Made by a program: the position numbers and the translations under genes. Shown piece after piece: positions 20,601-31,325 of a stretch of DNA of 64,000 nucleotides (position 1 is its first letter; every line of letters starts with the position of its first letter). The stretch lies in contig MKUM01000018.1 of the NCBI GenBank assembly GCA_001897825.1, positions 1 to 64,000 on the forward strand, read 5' to 3'. The notes beneath the pieces were generated by a model that was given only the letters and a program-made list of their open reading frames with translations, searched no databases and was not told the DNA's origin. The DNA is from Candidatus Amoebophilus sp. 36-38. GTDB taxonomy: Bacteria; Bacteroidota; Bacteroidia; Cytophagales; Amoebophilaceae.

Positions 20601-21379
20601 CAAATAAACCCCTTGAGCAACAGAGTGTAAGAGGAGCCTATGATTTTTATAAGCAAAAGGTTGAAGCGTGTAGAGATTTTTTAATCCAGCAAGGTGTTAC
20701 AGATTTTAAACCAGCTAAAGAAGACTCACCGTCTATAAAGAAGCTAAAGGAAATTTACAAGAAAATGGCTGATGGGCTTCCAACTATACTGCAACAAGCA
20801 CAAGACAACTTTGATACTGGCCTCGAAGTAGTATTTGAGAATGTTACAAAGAAAGATGAAGAAGCAAAGAACAAACAGGATGCTGGAGCATTATATAACA
20901 GTTTAATTGAGCAAATCTCTGTTTTACCTAGCTTTGAAAAACTAAAAAAAAGAGAGGATGGGCTAGGCATTGATCTACAAGTTTTAAATCATTGGTTTGC
21001 GGAAAACTATCAGCGTATAGCAGCAAGTGGGTTAGAGCTTGTTAAATTAGATAGTAAGGGTTCTAAGCCTGCCTTAGAGCTTTTAGCTCGAGATGCAGAG
21101 ATTAGTTTGCAAGCAGCAGAGAATGCTTATCAAGTTGCCCAAGCAACTAAGGATGAAACAACTAAACAAGCTGCTATAAAAGCTCGTGAATTTGCTAAAC
21201 AAGCTTGTGAAGCTGCTATAGATATATATAACAAGGAAAAAGGCGATAATAAGCTGGAAGTATATCATCTTATAAAAGCTAATCACCTTATAGAAGCTAA
21301 GAAAGCTGAACTAACCTCAATCAAGGAGATAATAGATGAACTTAACAAGCGTATCAACTCGATACCGAGCTTAGGGTAA
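17603..21379 (+). CDS. Large lipoprotein with multiple beta-sandwich-like modules and a helical C-terminus
   Basis: Signal plus lipobox LHTGSCGCN; repeated ISLEIENKG / VKNIGK modules; paralogous to the next gene. Confidence 0.8.
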   Translation: MKFSKNMLTRYVSLVQLILFVTILHTGSCGCNKNKDLGRDDSLVMQVPSDPLIGDQKSVEVVFTLEEKNKTVVLDNFILQVSLEETGSSGNQISYKDSSGALQKSPGFNKSLTDFIPLDSLTSEQPTFKVLFELFPEETTTELKAKFVLSTKSGDMVSEGVVTWKSAPKAIDLSIRRTGPEAMEGKQKTISLEIENKGIEATKASQLKLKVTRDQGISAIIIGATQVDNTHVYLVDLPVVGANGKINWDLEIDPKTDPEISFSIQPQYAGKDIKAPITATWQKGVVLEISNIKYDQNTGKVYADIKNQGTKKARNIKLTYQVKTPGAQLESVDTREIILGELDKNGQIKNYELGKLEFGGTNKSAIFEFALSCEENSFRGAENVVKETFTKADIAISITINHDKNTGQISGKVKNIGKDVAEGLQLVYKNVSTDAGDKLVTLDNNQEKALPVGNLTLGQERSFNLNLDLKEAEAATFDFQVLYDNNPVSHTTETFQAKPIKLSLNVLTPVKDASENYILYDSENEIKFQILQELDSRTINPAYVSLDIQEASGIISKDKAINQVGISKLVGPELGKLGDEIRLYIHPTPGVKKAHFKLQLKYKDHLLGDPILIEWREYSLNIIGNDLRLVGEQEGSFSLESLTPIQLDALAVEIESENGTTFQFPKLDKNWTDGSVNLRDLAEYADLGKRQKTKDIKFKISQKNNQRKAKAKIIVKRGNVELTSKEIYWINEEIAVSITSDTSTPKDEVNIHLKNVGNSKIILSDIKVKVIATGKFSVTLGKVAGTSIDKSLAEITGQVQLEGKEEVVIPLKMNSPLGNEIMMGVILAFLEEEGPILDKKYFIFQDNWVSKEANRFLVTIGGSIEKFPSQFALSQNDPAQLKRLLQALRNLVKIFNMVIKKCDEILLQDSGFEHLLNDERLLYSNRINQLEKYIQDAEAAILALNKDETSIEAWAKATQAYKEKVQDAIQGILREITYFDSSPELDNIEQIRNLLVGDFTNKPLEQQSVRGAYDFYKQKVEACRDFLIQQGVTDFKPAKEDSPSIKKLKEIYKKMADGLPTILQQAQDNFDTGLEVVFENVTKKDEEAKNKQDAGALYNSLIEQISVLPSFEKLKKREDGLGIDLQVLNHWFAENYQRIAASGLELVKLDSKGSKPALELLARDAEISLQAAENAYQVAQATKDETTKQAAIKAREFAKQACEAAIDIYNKEKGDNKLEVYHLIKANHLIEAKKAELTSIKEIIDELNKRINSIPSLG

Positions 21380-21464
21380 AATAGAGGCAAGCTATCATCA
21401 AAATTAGATGACTTAAGTTGGGAAATTTAAATTACTTTTACATATTGACTCTAATTAACTTTTA

Positions 21465-24400
21465 ATGGCCATGAAATTTACAAATACTTCCTTTACTCGC
21501 TTTTTAACAGTAGTTCAGATAATCACATTTTTGGTTATTTCTCATATGATTTCATGTAAGTGTAACCAAAATAGGAATGATATTCCAGAAGAAAAGCCGG
21601 ATGAGAGCTCGGAACAGCATCAAGCTATTGAGTTATCCCTCAACAGGATTAGTGCTGAGCAAATAGAGGGGGATCAAAAAACGATTAGTCTAGAGATCGA
21701 AAATAAGGGTACGGGAGCAACCGTGGCTAACCAACTTAAACTGCAGCTTACACGAGAAGAAGGAAGTTCTGCCATGATACAAGGCAGTTCGCGTGTAGGA
21801 AGCACAAATGTGTACATGATAGATCTACCGTTCATATTGGCAGCTAAAGAAAAGAAACCCTATAATCTAACCATAGATTCTAAAGCTGATAAACAGGCTA
21901 AGTTTAGCATTCAACTGCAGTATGAAGGTAAGAATATAGGTAATGCAGCCAAGGTGAGTTGGGAGCAGGGAGTTAAATTAGTGCTTGATAATATTACTTA
22001 TAATCGAGTCGATGGTAAAGTGTACGCGGATATATATAATAAAGGAATAAAAGAAGCTACACATGTAAAACTTACTTATAATGCTGCTCAGACGCCTGGA
22101 GCGCAACTTGGAGGTGTTGACAAAAAAGTAATAGAATTAGGTGAGTTAGATAAGAATGCTGAAGTAAAAGCATACAATTTAGGTACGTTGAATTTTGGTG
22201 ATGCAAATAAGAGTGCGGCAATTGAGTTTACTCTTTCCTATGAAGCAAAGGGCTCCCCAATTACTAGTTTTGCCACAATAAAAACATTTACGAAGGCAGA
22301 CATAGCGGTAGCAATTACTGTAGATCATGACAAAGATAGAGGACAGGTTAGTTGTAAAATAACAAATACAGGAAAAGAGACAGCCAAAGGATTGCAGTTG
22401 GTATATAAGAATGTTAGTGAGGATATAGAAGGTAAGTCAGCCCAATTACAAGGTAAGCAAGGAGGTGATGTATTGATGATAGGTGACCTGGCACCTACCC
22501 ATGAGATTGGTTGCAGTCTTGATTTAGATTTTAAAGAAGCAGAAGCGGCTACTTTTGATTTCAAAGTGCTATATGATAATAACCCCGTAGCAGCGTCAAC
22601 ACAAATATTCCAAGCTCAACCCATCCAGTTACCTTTGGAAATTGTGACTCCTAAAAAATATGGTTTGTCAGATTATACGCTTTATGGCCCTGAAAATGAA
22701 GTCAAACTTCGAATAACCCAATTACCTGGGAGCCGTGCTATTGATCCAGCTCATCTAAAATTAGCTATACAAGCAATATCTGGCGGGACTATTTCTAAAA
22801 AAGCTGGTGAGCCTGCTATTACTGAGCTTGTGGGTCCTGAGTTAGGCAAGTTAGGCAATAAGATTAAGTTATATATAAATCCTACTTCAGGAGTAAAAGA
22901 AGCTGAATTCAAATTTCAATTAAAGTACAAAGATAAACCTTTAGATGCCCCAGTATTAGTTAGATGGCAAGAATCTGTTATCGAAATAGAAGTTGTTGCA
23001 CATAGGTTAGTGGGTGATCAAAAAGGTAGTTTTAATTTAAAAAGTTTAAGTCTTATACAACTTGATGCCCTTACTGTAGAGGTAAAAGGTGATAATGGGA
23101 CTGATTTTCAACTCCGCAAGTTAGATAACAATTGGGTTAATGGCGTTGTAAAGTTGTCAAATGTAACAAGCTATGCTTCTAGAGATAAAACAAATAATAT
23201 TATATTCAAAATAAATCATAAGACTGATCAAGAGAAGGCTACGGCAAGCATTGTTATAAAACGTGGTGACATTGAATTGGCGAGAGAGGAAGTAAATTGG
23301 GTAAAAGACGGAATATCCTTATCAATCTCAACTAAAGAGCGGGAATTAAAAGAGGATGAAGCCAAAACTATTACTATAAAAAATATAGGTGGCGTGGCAG
23401 TAGATTTAAGTAAAGTTAGAGCTAAACTTACCACTACAGCAGGTTCTTTGGTTACATTAAATCAAGTATCAGGTTCTAATGTCGAAAGAACTTTAGCAGA
23501 GGTTACAGGCCAGATGCAATTAGAAAAGAATGAAAATGTTGACATAACTTTAAAGATGGGTACGTTGCCTGATAACAAACTTGCGACAGGTATAGTTCTA
23601 GAACTACTAGATGATCAAGATGGTTCTTTAGATAAAAAACTTTTTTCGTGCTTAAGTAAAAGATTGGAAGAAATGGATAAATTCTGGGGGATCTTAGGAA
23701 AGATAGAAGATTTCCCAAAAAAACTTGAATTGTCCAAAGATAAGCCGGATGAACTTGCACAAATTTTAGAAGCATTAGAAAATATATTGATGGGTTCTAA
23801 GATCTTGATAAAAAATGCTGATGAGATAGGACGACTTGATTCAGGTTTTCAATCAGAGTTAAATGAAAGGAAAAAATTTTTTTCTGACGGAATTAGACAA
23901 ACTGAAACATTTATTGACCAAACGCAAGCTGCTATCGCTGCATCGGTTACTCAACTAGAAAAGGACATGCAAATCGTGCAAGAGGCAATTGAGCAAGCTC
24001 CTGAAGAAGTGAAAGCAAGGAAAGATAATGTGGGAGAAGTTCTAGACTTTTTGACATCTAATTCTAATTCTAATTCTAATTCTAATTCTAATTCTAATTC
24101 TAATTCTAATTCTAATTCTAATTCTAATTCTAATTTGATTTCTAATTCTAATTCTAATTCTAATTCTAATTCTAATTCTAATTCTAATTCTAATTCTAAT
24201 GAGAATTTGTCACTTGATCGACAAAGTGTAAGAGCATCTTATGATTTCTACAAACAGAATTTGGAAGGCTTTAAAGATTTCCTAACAAACCGTGGTATTA
24301 CAGATTTTAAGTCAATTGCTGGAGACTCAAAGTCTATTAAGCAATTAAAAGAAATTTATAACCGGATGACTAAGGAGTTTCCAACTATAACTCAAAAAGC

Positions 24401-24944
24401 CCAAGAAGCTTTTGTTGCTGGTTTCGAAATATTGAAAAATTCTACTAATCAGTCTACAATTCAAGCAAAAGAACACATTAGGAATGTAGACCTTGGTACG
24501 GCATATGTCTTACTAAGGGATCAACTGGCCGAATTGTCCAACTTTGCAGGTTTAGTGAAAGAAGAAGATGGGTTAGGTATTGACCCAACTGTTCTGAATA
24601 AAATTCTTACGAATAGCTATCGGGATATAGCAGGAAATGCTTTAGAACTTATTAAGGTAGAAACTGGGATAGCTTACTTAGAAGACGAAGCCGTCATTGC
24701 TGTCGAAACAGCAGAAAGAGCTTTTGAAATTACTCAAGTAAGTGGCGATAAAGAAATTAAGCAGGCTGCTAAAAATACTTTTGAATCTGTGATAAATGGT
24801 TTGGAAAAAATAAGAGGAACTCTAGGAGCGGATTATAAAATTAATCTGGATGATGAAACTTATTCAGACGAATTCTATCAAGGAGAGCATACTTTGCAAG
24901 AGATAATCGATCATCTTAAAGGAAAAATTGTATTCTTGTCCTGA
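21465..24944 (+). CDS. Large lipoprotein, paralog of 17603-21379, with an (Asn-Ser)n linker
   Basis: Lipobox ISHMISCKCN; extended similarity to the upstream ORF; (NS)n tract. Confidence 0.8.
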   Translation: MAMKFTNTSFTRFLTVVQIITFLVISHMISCKCNQNRNDIPEEKPDESSEQHQAIELSLNRISAEQIEGDQKTISLEIENKGTGATVANQLKLQLTREEGSSAMIQGSSRVGSTNVYMIDLPFILAAKEKKPYNLTIDSKADKQAKFSIQLQYEGKNIGNAAKVSWEQGVKLVLDNITYNRVDGKVYADIYNKGIKEATHVKLTYNAAQTPGAQLGGVDKKVIELGELDKNAEVKAYNLGTLNFGDANKSAAIEFTLSYEAKGSPITSFATIKTFTKADIAVAITVDHDKDRGQVSCKITNTGKETAKGLQLVYKNVSEDIEGKSAQLQGKQGGDVLMIGDLAPTHEIGCSLDLDFKEAEAATFDFKVLYDNNPVAASTQIFQAQPIQLPLEIVTPKKYGLSDYTLYGPENEVKLRITQLPGSRAIDPAHLKLAIQAISGGTISKKAGEPAITELVGPELGKLGNKIKLYINPTSGVKEAEFKFQLKYKDKPLDAPVLVRWQESVIEIEVVAHRLVGDQKGSFNLKSLSLIQLDALTVEVKGDNGTDFQLRKLDNNWVNGVVKLSNVTSYASRDKTNNIIFKINHKTDQEKATASIVIKRGDIELAREEVNWVKDGISLSISTKERELKEDEAKTITIKNIGGVAVDLSKVRAKLTTTAGSLVTLNQVSGSNVERTLAEVTGQMQLEKNENVDITLKMGTLPDNKLATGIVLELLDDQDGSLDKKLFSCLSKRLEEMDKFWGILGKIEDFPKKLELSKDKPDELAQILEALENILMGSKILIKNADEIGRLDSGFQSELNERKKFFSDGIRQTETFIDQTQAAIAASVTQLEKDMQIVQEAIEQAPEEVKARKDNVGEVLDFLTSNSNSNSNSNSNSNSNSNSNSNSNSNLISNSNSNSNSNSNSNSNSNSNENLSLDRQSVRASYDFYKQNLEGFKDFLTNRGITDFKSIAGDSKSIKQLKEIYNRMTKEFPTITQKAQEAFVAGFEILKNSTNQSTIQAKEHIRNVDLGTAYVLLRDQLAELSNFAGLVKEEDGLGIDPTVLNKILTNSYRDIAGNALELIKVETGIAYLEDEAVIAVETAERAFEITQVSGDKEIKQAAKNTFESVINGLEKIRGTLGADYKINLDDETYSDEFYQGEHTLQEIIDHLKGKIVFLS
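24057..24200 (+). repeat. In-frame hexanucleotide (TCTAAT)n microsatellite: 13 units, one TTGATT interruption, 10 units
   Basis: Direct reading; encodes (SN)13-LI-(SN)10. Confidence 0.97.
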
Positions 24945-25100
24945 TAGCAAACAAACTTATAAGCGGCAAGATAAATTATAGCTAAGAATAGGTTCTTTTT
25001 GAAAGTTATTTTCTAGCTAGTGCAAACGTTCCCGTTTGTTCTTTAAAGTGTACTGTTGTTGGAATATGGATCACTGCATTCTAAGGGATGGTTACTTACG

Positions 25101-26366
25101 TTACCCTACCCGTATTTCTGTAAGGCTATCAAGTGTTAGATAGCTATTAGCAATTTCTTTGATCTTGGCAGGAGTAATGGTTTGAAGCGTATGGTAAAAC
25201 TGTAGATAAAACGCTTGGCCTAGCCCATGTAGATGCGTTTCTTTAAATCGTTGCATGATCGAGAAAGGGTCATTAATGCTAGCTAAGAAATTACCAATCA
25301 TATAATTTCTTAGCGTTGTAAGTTCTTCTAACGGTGCCTCGGCAGTTTGTAAGGTTTTGATTTCTTTATAAATCTCGGTACAAGTTTGTTCGGCAAATTC
25401 TTGGATCGCATCGGTACTGATAAGGAAGTAAGTAGCCTCTTTGAGCGGTACCATACTAGCATGGATGCTGTAGGTATACCCTTTTTCTTCACGAATATTA
25501 CGCATGAGCCTTGATCCAAAGTAACCACCTAGCAACTCGGTAACAATATACATAGCCAGATAATCCGGATGTGTCTTAGGAAACAATACCTTCCCTATAC
25601 AAATAGCACTTTGTAAGCTACCTTCTTTAGTTATGGAAATTTTAGAGGGAGGTTGTATAGATAAAGGATGCTTGGGTCGAGAAGCTTGTTGGAGATTTAG
25701 AAATGATAGATAGCCATGTACATCCTGGATATTCTGGTCGGTTACTTGCCCACTCAACAGTACCTGGCAACCTGCCAATAATTGTTCATGGTGATAAGCG
25801 ATTAGCTGCTCTCTGGTAACAGCTTGTATATCGGCTGCTGTAAGGCTATATCCATATGGATGTTCTTTTCCTAATAAAGCTTCTTTGAAACGTTTATAAG
25901 ATATTTGGCTGTTTTTTTCATCTTCAATCTTTATTTCTTGAATTTTTAAATGCTGTAAAAGCTGTAACTGCGCTGCAGGAAAGGTAGGGGATACAAGTAT
26001 TTCTGCCAATAGTTCAAGCATGGGTATCAGATGTTTGGATAAACTAACTAGTTCAATACTGCAGTAATCTGCTCGAGGAATAATTTCTATACTGGCCCCA
26101 TAGTAATCTATGTATGCAGCAATTTGATGAGCATTTTTATTCTTAGTACCTTCTAGTAGCATCTTAGCTGTGAAATAAGCGACTCCATTTTGGGGTTCAT
26201 ACCAGCTACCTGATTCAAATAATAAGCTTAGCTTGATAATAGGCAGATTTCCTTGATCAAGTACATAAAGCGGCGTACTACCATGTAGTTGCATTTCTAT
26301 AGGCCATGGAAAAGATATGTCATTAATTGTTTTGAAAGCAGGTGGTGTTTTTCTATCCAGTACCAT
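25101..26366 (-). CDS. M16-family zinc-peptidase-like protein, probably non-catalytic subunit
   Basis: GVAYFTAKMLLEGTKNKNAHQIAAYIDYYGASIE; LLGGYFGSRLMRNIREEKGYTYSIHA; HXXEH motif not preserved. Confidence 0.88.
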   Translation of the reverse strand: MVLDRKTPPAFKTINDISFPWPIEMQLHGSTPLYVLDQGNLPIIKLSLLFESGSWYEPQNGVAYFTAKMLLEGTKNKNAHQIAAYIDYYGASIEIIPRADYCSIELVSLSKHLIPMLELLAEILVSPTFPAAQLQLLQHLKIQEIKIEDEKNSQISYKRFKEALLGKEHPYGYSLTAADIQAVTREQLIAYHHEQLLAGCQVLLSGQVTDQNIQDVHGYLSFLNLQQASRPKHPLSIQPPSKISITKEGSLQSAICIGKVLFPKTHPDYLAMYIVTELLGGYFGSRLMRNIREEKGYTYSIHASMVPLKEATYFLISTDAIQEFAEQTCTEIYKEIKTLQTAEAPLEELTTLRNYMIGNFLASINDPFSIMQRFKETHLHGLGQAFYLQFYHTLQTITPAKIKEIANSYLTLDSLTEIRVG

Positions 26367-26398
26367 GATGCAAGCGAAGTATTAAGGGTTTACAAATT

Positions 26399-26540
26399 AG
26401 ATTTCTTTCGAAACCGTCGCCTTGAGTCCTCTGAGTTCGTCAGTAAATGGTTCTTCCTATTTATTTACTGCAGTAAACTCCGGTTTCTCACAAATTCCTT
26501 CCTGCCCAGAGAACCCAATTCTTGGTTTTGGAAGAAATCT
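26399..26540. mobile_element. 142-bp palindromic MITE-like element, copy 1
   Basis: Ends AGATTTCTTTCGAAACC / GGTTTTGGAAGAAATCT flanked by TA; core contains TTTACTGCAGTAAA. Confidence 0.85.
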
Positions 26541-26953
26541 ATTGGATAAGGCGCAATATAAATAAAAACTTGGTAGTCTATAAAATTTATGGGGAGGTAT
26601 TAGATGCTAATAAAGCCTAAATAAGCGGGCTTCAATAATCAAGCAATTATATTTAATTGTACTCAGTACAGAAGATACCTTTTTCCTTCATTTTACGATT
26701 CAACATTCTATATAAATTTAATAGCTATTAAAACGCGCTATCAACAGTTTTGCTGGTAAAATGTAAATTGTATTTTTCAAAGTTTTTAAAAAATAGCTTT
26801 GCTCTTTTAGGCGGCTTTACTTAGGTTTGTATAGGCTGATGAATCTTGGTATATTGCTCAAATAAGCCTATTTTGATCAATATTTATCACTGGGAAGTTT
26901 GTTTGCCTCGTAATATAAGAATTGTATTTATTAAAGCATTTAAAATCTAGTTT

Positions 26954-27949
26954 ATGTCAGCTAAACCGAATTCAGTCATAGAACCTATTTTACAGGAGAA
27001 CAAAAATAGATTTGTATTATTTCCCATAGAGCACCATGATATTTGGGAGTTTTATAAGAAGGCAGAAGCTAGTTTTTGGACTGCTGAAGAAATTGACTTA
27101 AGCCAAGATTTAAAAGATTGGGAAAGGCTCAATGATGGAGAAAGGCATTTTATATCCCATGTGCTTGCCTTCTTTGCTGCTAGTGATGGGATTGTAAACG
27201 AAAATTTGGCAGAAAATTTTGTGGCAGAAGTACAGTATACAGAAGCCAAGTTTTTCTATGGATTTCAGATAGCCGTAGAAAATATCCATTCTGAGACCTA
27301 TTCTTTGTTGATTGATACGTACATCAAAAATCCGCAAGAGAGAAATAAACTCTTTAATGCGATTGATACCCTAGCCTGTGTGAAAAAGAAAGCAGACTGG
27401 GCGCTACGCTGGATTGACCAAGGTAGCTTTGCTGAACGACTCGTTGCTTTTGCTGCTGTAGAAGGTATCTTCTTTTCTGGAAGCTTCTGTGCTATCTTCT
27501 GGCTTAAAAAGCGAGGACTAATGCCTGGGCTAAGCTTTTCTAATGAGCTTATCTCTAGAGATGAAGGGCTACACTGTGATTTTGCTTGCCTATTGTACAC
27601 GAAGCATCTTAAAAATCAACTATCTGAAAAAAGAGTACAAGAGATTATTATGGATGCTGTTGTTATAGAAAAAGAATTTGTTACAGATGCATTACCAGTT
27701 AGTCTGATAGGCATGAATGCGAATCTCATGAGTCAGTATATTGAATTTGTGGCTAATAGACTGCTCTTAGAACTAGGCTGTTCTAAAGTATACAATGCGA
27801 CAAATCCTTTTGACTTTATGGAGATGATTTCTTTGCAAGGAAAAACTAATTTCTTTGAAAAAAGGGTAGGAGAGTATCAGAAAGCAGGTGTTCATAAAAA
27901 AGAAACCCAAGAGGAAGTTAAGCGATTCTCCTTGGACGTAGAATTTTAA
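26954..27949 (+). CDS. nrdB: Ribonucleoside-diphosphate reductase beta subunit
   Basis: [53 protein letters not shown]. Confidence 0.96.
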   Translation: MSAKPNSVIEPILQENKNRFVLFPIEHHDIWEFYKKAEASFWTAEEIDLSQDLKDWERLNDGERHFISHVLAFFAASDGIVNENLAENFVAEVQYTEAKFFYGFQIAVENIHSETYSLLIDTYIKNPQERNKLFNAIDTLACVKKKADWALRWIDQGSFAERLVAFAAVEGIFFSGSFCAIFWLKKRGLMPGLSFSNELISRDEGLHCDFACLLYTKHLKNQLSEKRVQEIIMDAVVIEKEFVTDALPVSLIGMNANLMSQYIEFVANRLLLELGCSKVYNATNPFDFMEMISLQGKTNFFEKRVGEYQKAGVHKKETQEEVKRFSLDVEF

Positions 27950-28000
27950 TTTTTTGTAGTACAAAGCTTTTAATCAAAACTAAAACCAAAATAGCTAGTT

Positions 28001-30379
28001 ATGTTAGTTATCAAAAGAGACGGCAGATACGAATCGGTAAAATTTGATAAAATTACCGCTAGAATTGAAAAGCTGTGTTATGGACTAAACACCGAGTTTA
28101 TCAATCCTGTAGACATTGCCAAAAAGGTGATTATGGGTATTTACGATGGAGTAACCACCGTAGAGTTAGATAACCTAGCAGCAGAGACGGCTGCCTCTAT
28201 GGCTACTTATCACCCGGATTATGCAATACTTGCAGCACGAATTGCTGTTTCAAATTTGCATAAAGTTACTAGTGAGTCTTTTTCTAATACCATGAAGCGG
28301 CTCTATACCTACGTGGATCCTAAAACAGGAGAAAATGCTTCGCTCATTAGTGAAGATGTATATAAAATTGTCAAAGACCATGCATCACTACTAGATGCCG
28401 CTATTGTGTATGAAAGAGATTACGGTTATGACTATTTTGGGTTTAAGACATTAGAACGATCCTATTTATTGAAATTAAATGGGAAAATAGTGGAACGCCC
28501 CCAGCATATGTTGATGCGTGTGGCCATAGGGATACACCAAGAAGATATAGAATCAGCCATCGAAACCTATCATTTGCTGTCTGAAAAATGGTTTACACAT
28601 GCTACACCTACGCTCTTCAATGCAGGTACCCCGAAACCCCAATTATCTTCTTGTTTTTTGCTTACTATGAAAGAAGATAGCATCGTAGGTATTTACGATA
28701 CCCTTAAACAATGTGCACAGATTTCACAATCTGCAGGGGGCATTGGATTAAGCATTCACGACATTCGTGCAACGGGATCCTATATAAAAGGTACCAATGG
28801 TGTTTCCAATGGGATTGTGCCCATGCTTAGGAATTTTGATATGACTGCACGCTATGTGGACCAAGGAGGTGGTAAGCGAAAAGGTAGTTTTGCCATCTAT
28901 TTAGAACCTTGGCATGCAGATATATTCGCTTTTTTGGATTTGAAAAAGAATCATGGTAAAGAAGAATTACGAGCACGTGACCTCTTTTATGCACTCTGGA
29001 TACCAGACTTATTTATGAAGCGAGTAGAGGATAATGGAGATTGGTCCTTATTTTGTCCGCATGAAGCACCTGGATTAGCAGATTGCTATGGCAAAGAGTT
29101 TGAAAGACTTTATGATAAATATGAGCGTGAAGGTAGAGCTAGGAAGACTGTAAAAGCACAAGACCTGTGGTTTGAAATTTTAGAGTCTCAAATTGAGACG
29201 GGTACACCGTATATGCTTTATAAGGATAGTGCAAATGCAAAATCTAACCAACAAAATGTGGGTATCATTAAGTCCAGTAATTTATGTACAGAAATTATTG
29301 AATATACTTCTCCAGATGAGGTGGCTGTATGTAACTTGGCCTCGATAGCACTACCTAAATTTATTAACCAAGCAGGTAAATTTGATCACCAAAAGCTTTA
29401 TGAAATAACTCGGGTAATTACTAAAAACCTGAATAAGGTCATTGATATCAACTATTATCCTGTACCGGAAGCAAAGACTTCTAACCTGAGACACAGACCG
29501 GTTGGTGTTGGCGTTCAAGGACTTGCTGATGTGTTTTTGCGGTTACGTATGCCGTTTGATTCACCTGAAGCAAGGGGGTTGAACAGAGATATTTTTGAAA
29601 CGATCTATTTTGCTGCGATGTCAGCCTCTAAGGATCTAGCTAAAGAGCAAGGACCGTATGAGACCTTCCCTGGTTCGCCTATTTCTAAAGGTATTTTCCA
29701 ATTTGATATGTGGGGTGTAGAACCAACTTCTGGCAGATGGGATTGGGAAAAGCTTAGAAAAGAAGTGCAGCAACATGGTGTGCGTAATTCCTTGCTAGTA
29801 GCTCCTATGCCCACTGCGTCTACCTCGCAAATATTAGGTAATAATGAATGTTTTGAACCATATACGTCTAATATCTATACAAGAAGGGTACTTTCAGGCG
29901 AATTTATTGTAGTTAACAAACACCTTTTAGAAGATCTTATCAAGTTAGGCCTATGGGATGATAAGATGAAAAATGAGCTAATTGCAAATAATGGTTCTGT
30001 ACAAAACATAGAACGTATACCCATGCATATTAAAGAGTTGTATAGGACTGTGTGGGAAATTCCTCAAAAAGCAATTATTGATATGGCAGCAGATAGAGGG
30101 GCGTTTATTTGCCAAAGTCAGAGTCTCAATATACACTTGCAAGATGCAAATTTTGCCAAACTTACATCGATGCATTTTTATGCTTGGAAAAAAGGCTTAA
30201 AAACGGGTATGTATTACTTAAGAACTAAGGCAGCAGCAGATGCAATTAAATTCACCATACAAAAAGAACAAGAAATAAAAGAGAGAGAGGTGGTAACGGC
30301 ACAGAAAAATGCTGATCAACAATTGCCTCTAACATGTGATTTAGATGATCCTGATAACTGCGTAATCTGCAGCAGCTAA
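28001..30379 (+). CDS. nrdA: Ribonucleoside-diphosphate reductase alpha subunit
   Basis: N-terminal ATP-cone; [34 protein letters not shown]; CxxC tail CVICSS. Confidence 0.97.
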   Translation: MLVIKRDGRYESVKFDKITARIEKLCYGLNTEFINPVDIAKKVIMGIYDGVTTVELDNLAAETAASMATYHPDYAILAARIAVSNLHKVTSESFSNTMKRLYTYVDPKTGENASLISEDVYKIVKDHASLLDAAIVYERDYGYDYFGFKTLERSYLLKLNGKIVERPQHMLMRVAIGIHQEDIESAIETYHLLSEKWFTHATPTLFNAGTPKPQLSSCFLLTMKEDSIVGIYDTLKQCAQISQSAGGIGLSIHDIRATGSYIKGTNGVSNGIVPMLRNFDMTARYVDQGGGKRKGSFAIYLEPWHADIFAFLDLKKNHGKEELRARDLFYALWIPDLFMKRVEDNGDWSLFCPHEAPGLADCYGKEFERLYDKYEREGRARKTVKAQDLWFEILESQIETGTPYMLYKDSANAKSNQQNVGIIKSSNLCTEIIEYTSPDEVAVCNLASIALPKFINQAGKFDHQKLYEITRVITKNLNKVIDINYYPVPEAKTSNLRHRPVGVGVQGLADVFLRLRMPFDSPEARGLNRDIFETIYFAAMSASKDLAKEQGPYETFPGSPISKGIFQFDMWGVEPTSGRWDWEKLRKEVQQHGVRNSLLVAPMPTASTSQILGNNECFEPYTSNIYTRRVLSGEFIVVNKHLLEDLIKLGLWDDKMKNELIANNGSVQNIERIPMHIKELYRTVWEIPQKAIIDMAADRGAFICQSQSLNIHLQDANFAKLTSMHFYAWKKGLKTGMYYLRTKAAADAIKFTIQKEQEIKEREVVTAQKNADQQLPLTCDLDDPDNCVICSS

Positions 30380-30602
30380 AAGTTGTGGTTGAATATGAGT
30401 AGGTTGATAAAAGAATTTAGGTTGGACCTTATCAATGTGTAAGATTTAATCAAAGCTTACTAGTTTTCTCGTAAACTGCAGAAAATTATTTTTACATGTA
30501 AGTAAATAGTTGAGAGTTAGTTGATAGCTTTTTATAGTTAAATATGTAGGTGTTTATAGAATTTGGTTATATTTGCACTTTAGTTTTATATAATATTTTT
30601 AA

Positions 30603-30677
30603 GGGTTCTTAGCTCAGTTGGTTCAGAGCATCTGCCTTACAAGCAGAGGGTCGTAGGTTCGAATCCTACAGGGCCCA
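30603..30677 (+). tRNA. tRNA-Val (anticodon TAC)
   Basis: Acceptor GGGTTCT/AGGGCCC, anticodon stem TCTGC/GCAGA with loop CTTACAA, T loop TTCGAAT. Confidence 0.95.
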
Positions 30678-31167
30678 CTTTAAAAATATTCCGTAACCGT
30701 TCACGGATGGTCTAAATTAACCTCATTAATTGTCATCCCCGCACCCTACTCTTGTCCAAACTCGTAAGCATGTCTAGCGGGGATCTAGATTGAGAAAGCA
30801 GGAGCATATTTTCAAGATCTCTGAGAAGTTACGATGAAAATTAAAATTTCCAAAGAGCGTCACGTGTTACTGGATTCCTGCCTGAATATACCTTTGCCTT
30901 AATAGAACTGAATGGAGCAGGAATGACATTCGTTGTGGAACTGCTGTTAGCATGAACCAAGTAAAATTCAGTAAATTCATCCTATCAATTGTATTAGTTG
31001 CCTATAATACATATCTTTATCAATTGCCTGGTAAGTAGATCATGCTTTGGGGACTAATTTTAAAGAGCATAGACCTGTGAACGAATACAATATTCCATCC
31101 CCCTTGTGGTGATGACTGAATTTCATTTTCTCTCCTTCGCCTTCTGAAGGATGGAGATTTTACAGCG

Positions 31168-31199
31168 CCCTCAGAGTCACTTGAAAAGGACTCTGAGGG
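31168..31199. terminator. Hairpin CCCTCAGAGTC / GACTCTGAGGG
   Basis: Perfect 11-bp inverted repeat downstream (minus-strand sense) of the 31326-32219 gene. Confidence 0.5.
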
Positions 31200-31233
31200 A
31201 AAGAAATTTAGATTTAGTGCAGAACGACGGTTT

Positions 31234-31264
31234 CATCAGAGTCACCTAACGGGTGATTCTGATG
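31234..31264. terminator. Hairpin CATCAGAGTCACC-TAAC-GGGTGATTCTGATG
   Basis: Near-perfect 13-bp stem just downstream of the 31326-32219 stop. Confidence 0.5.
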
Positions 31265-31325
31265 GCGAGGAAAAAAGAGAATCCAGCGTGGAAGCCTATG
31301 GTGATATTCACCCGCGTTCTGTTTG

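Noticed and set aside
24057-24200. Regular repeat that could be mistaken for a CRISPR array
   Set aside because: Unit is 6 bp, contiguous with no spacers, and in-frame in a protein; no cas genes anywhere in the window.
26289-26549. 86-aa ORF
   Set aside because: Runs antisense into the M16 gene start and through a MITE-like copy; repeat-derived.
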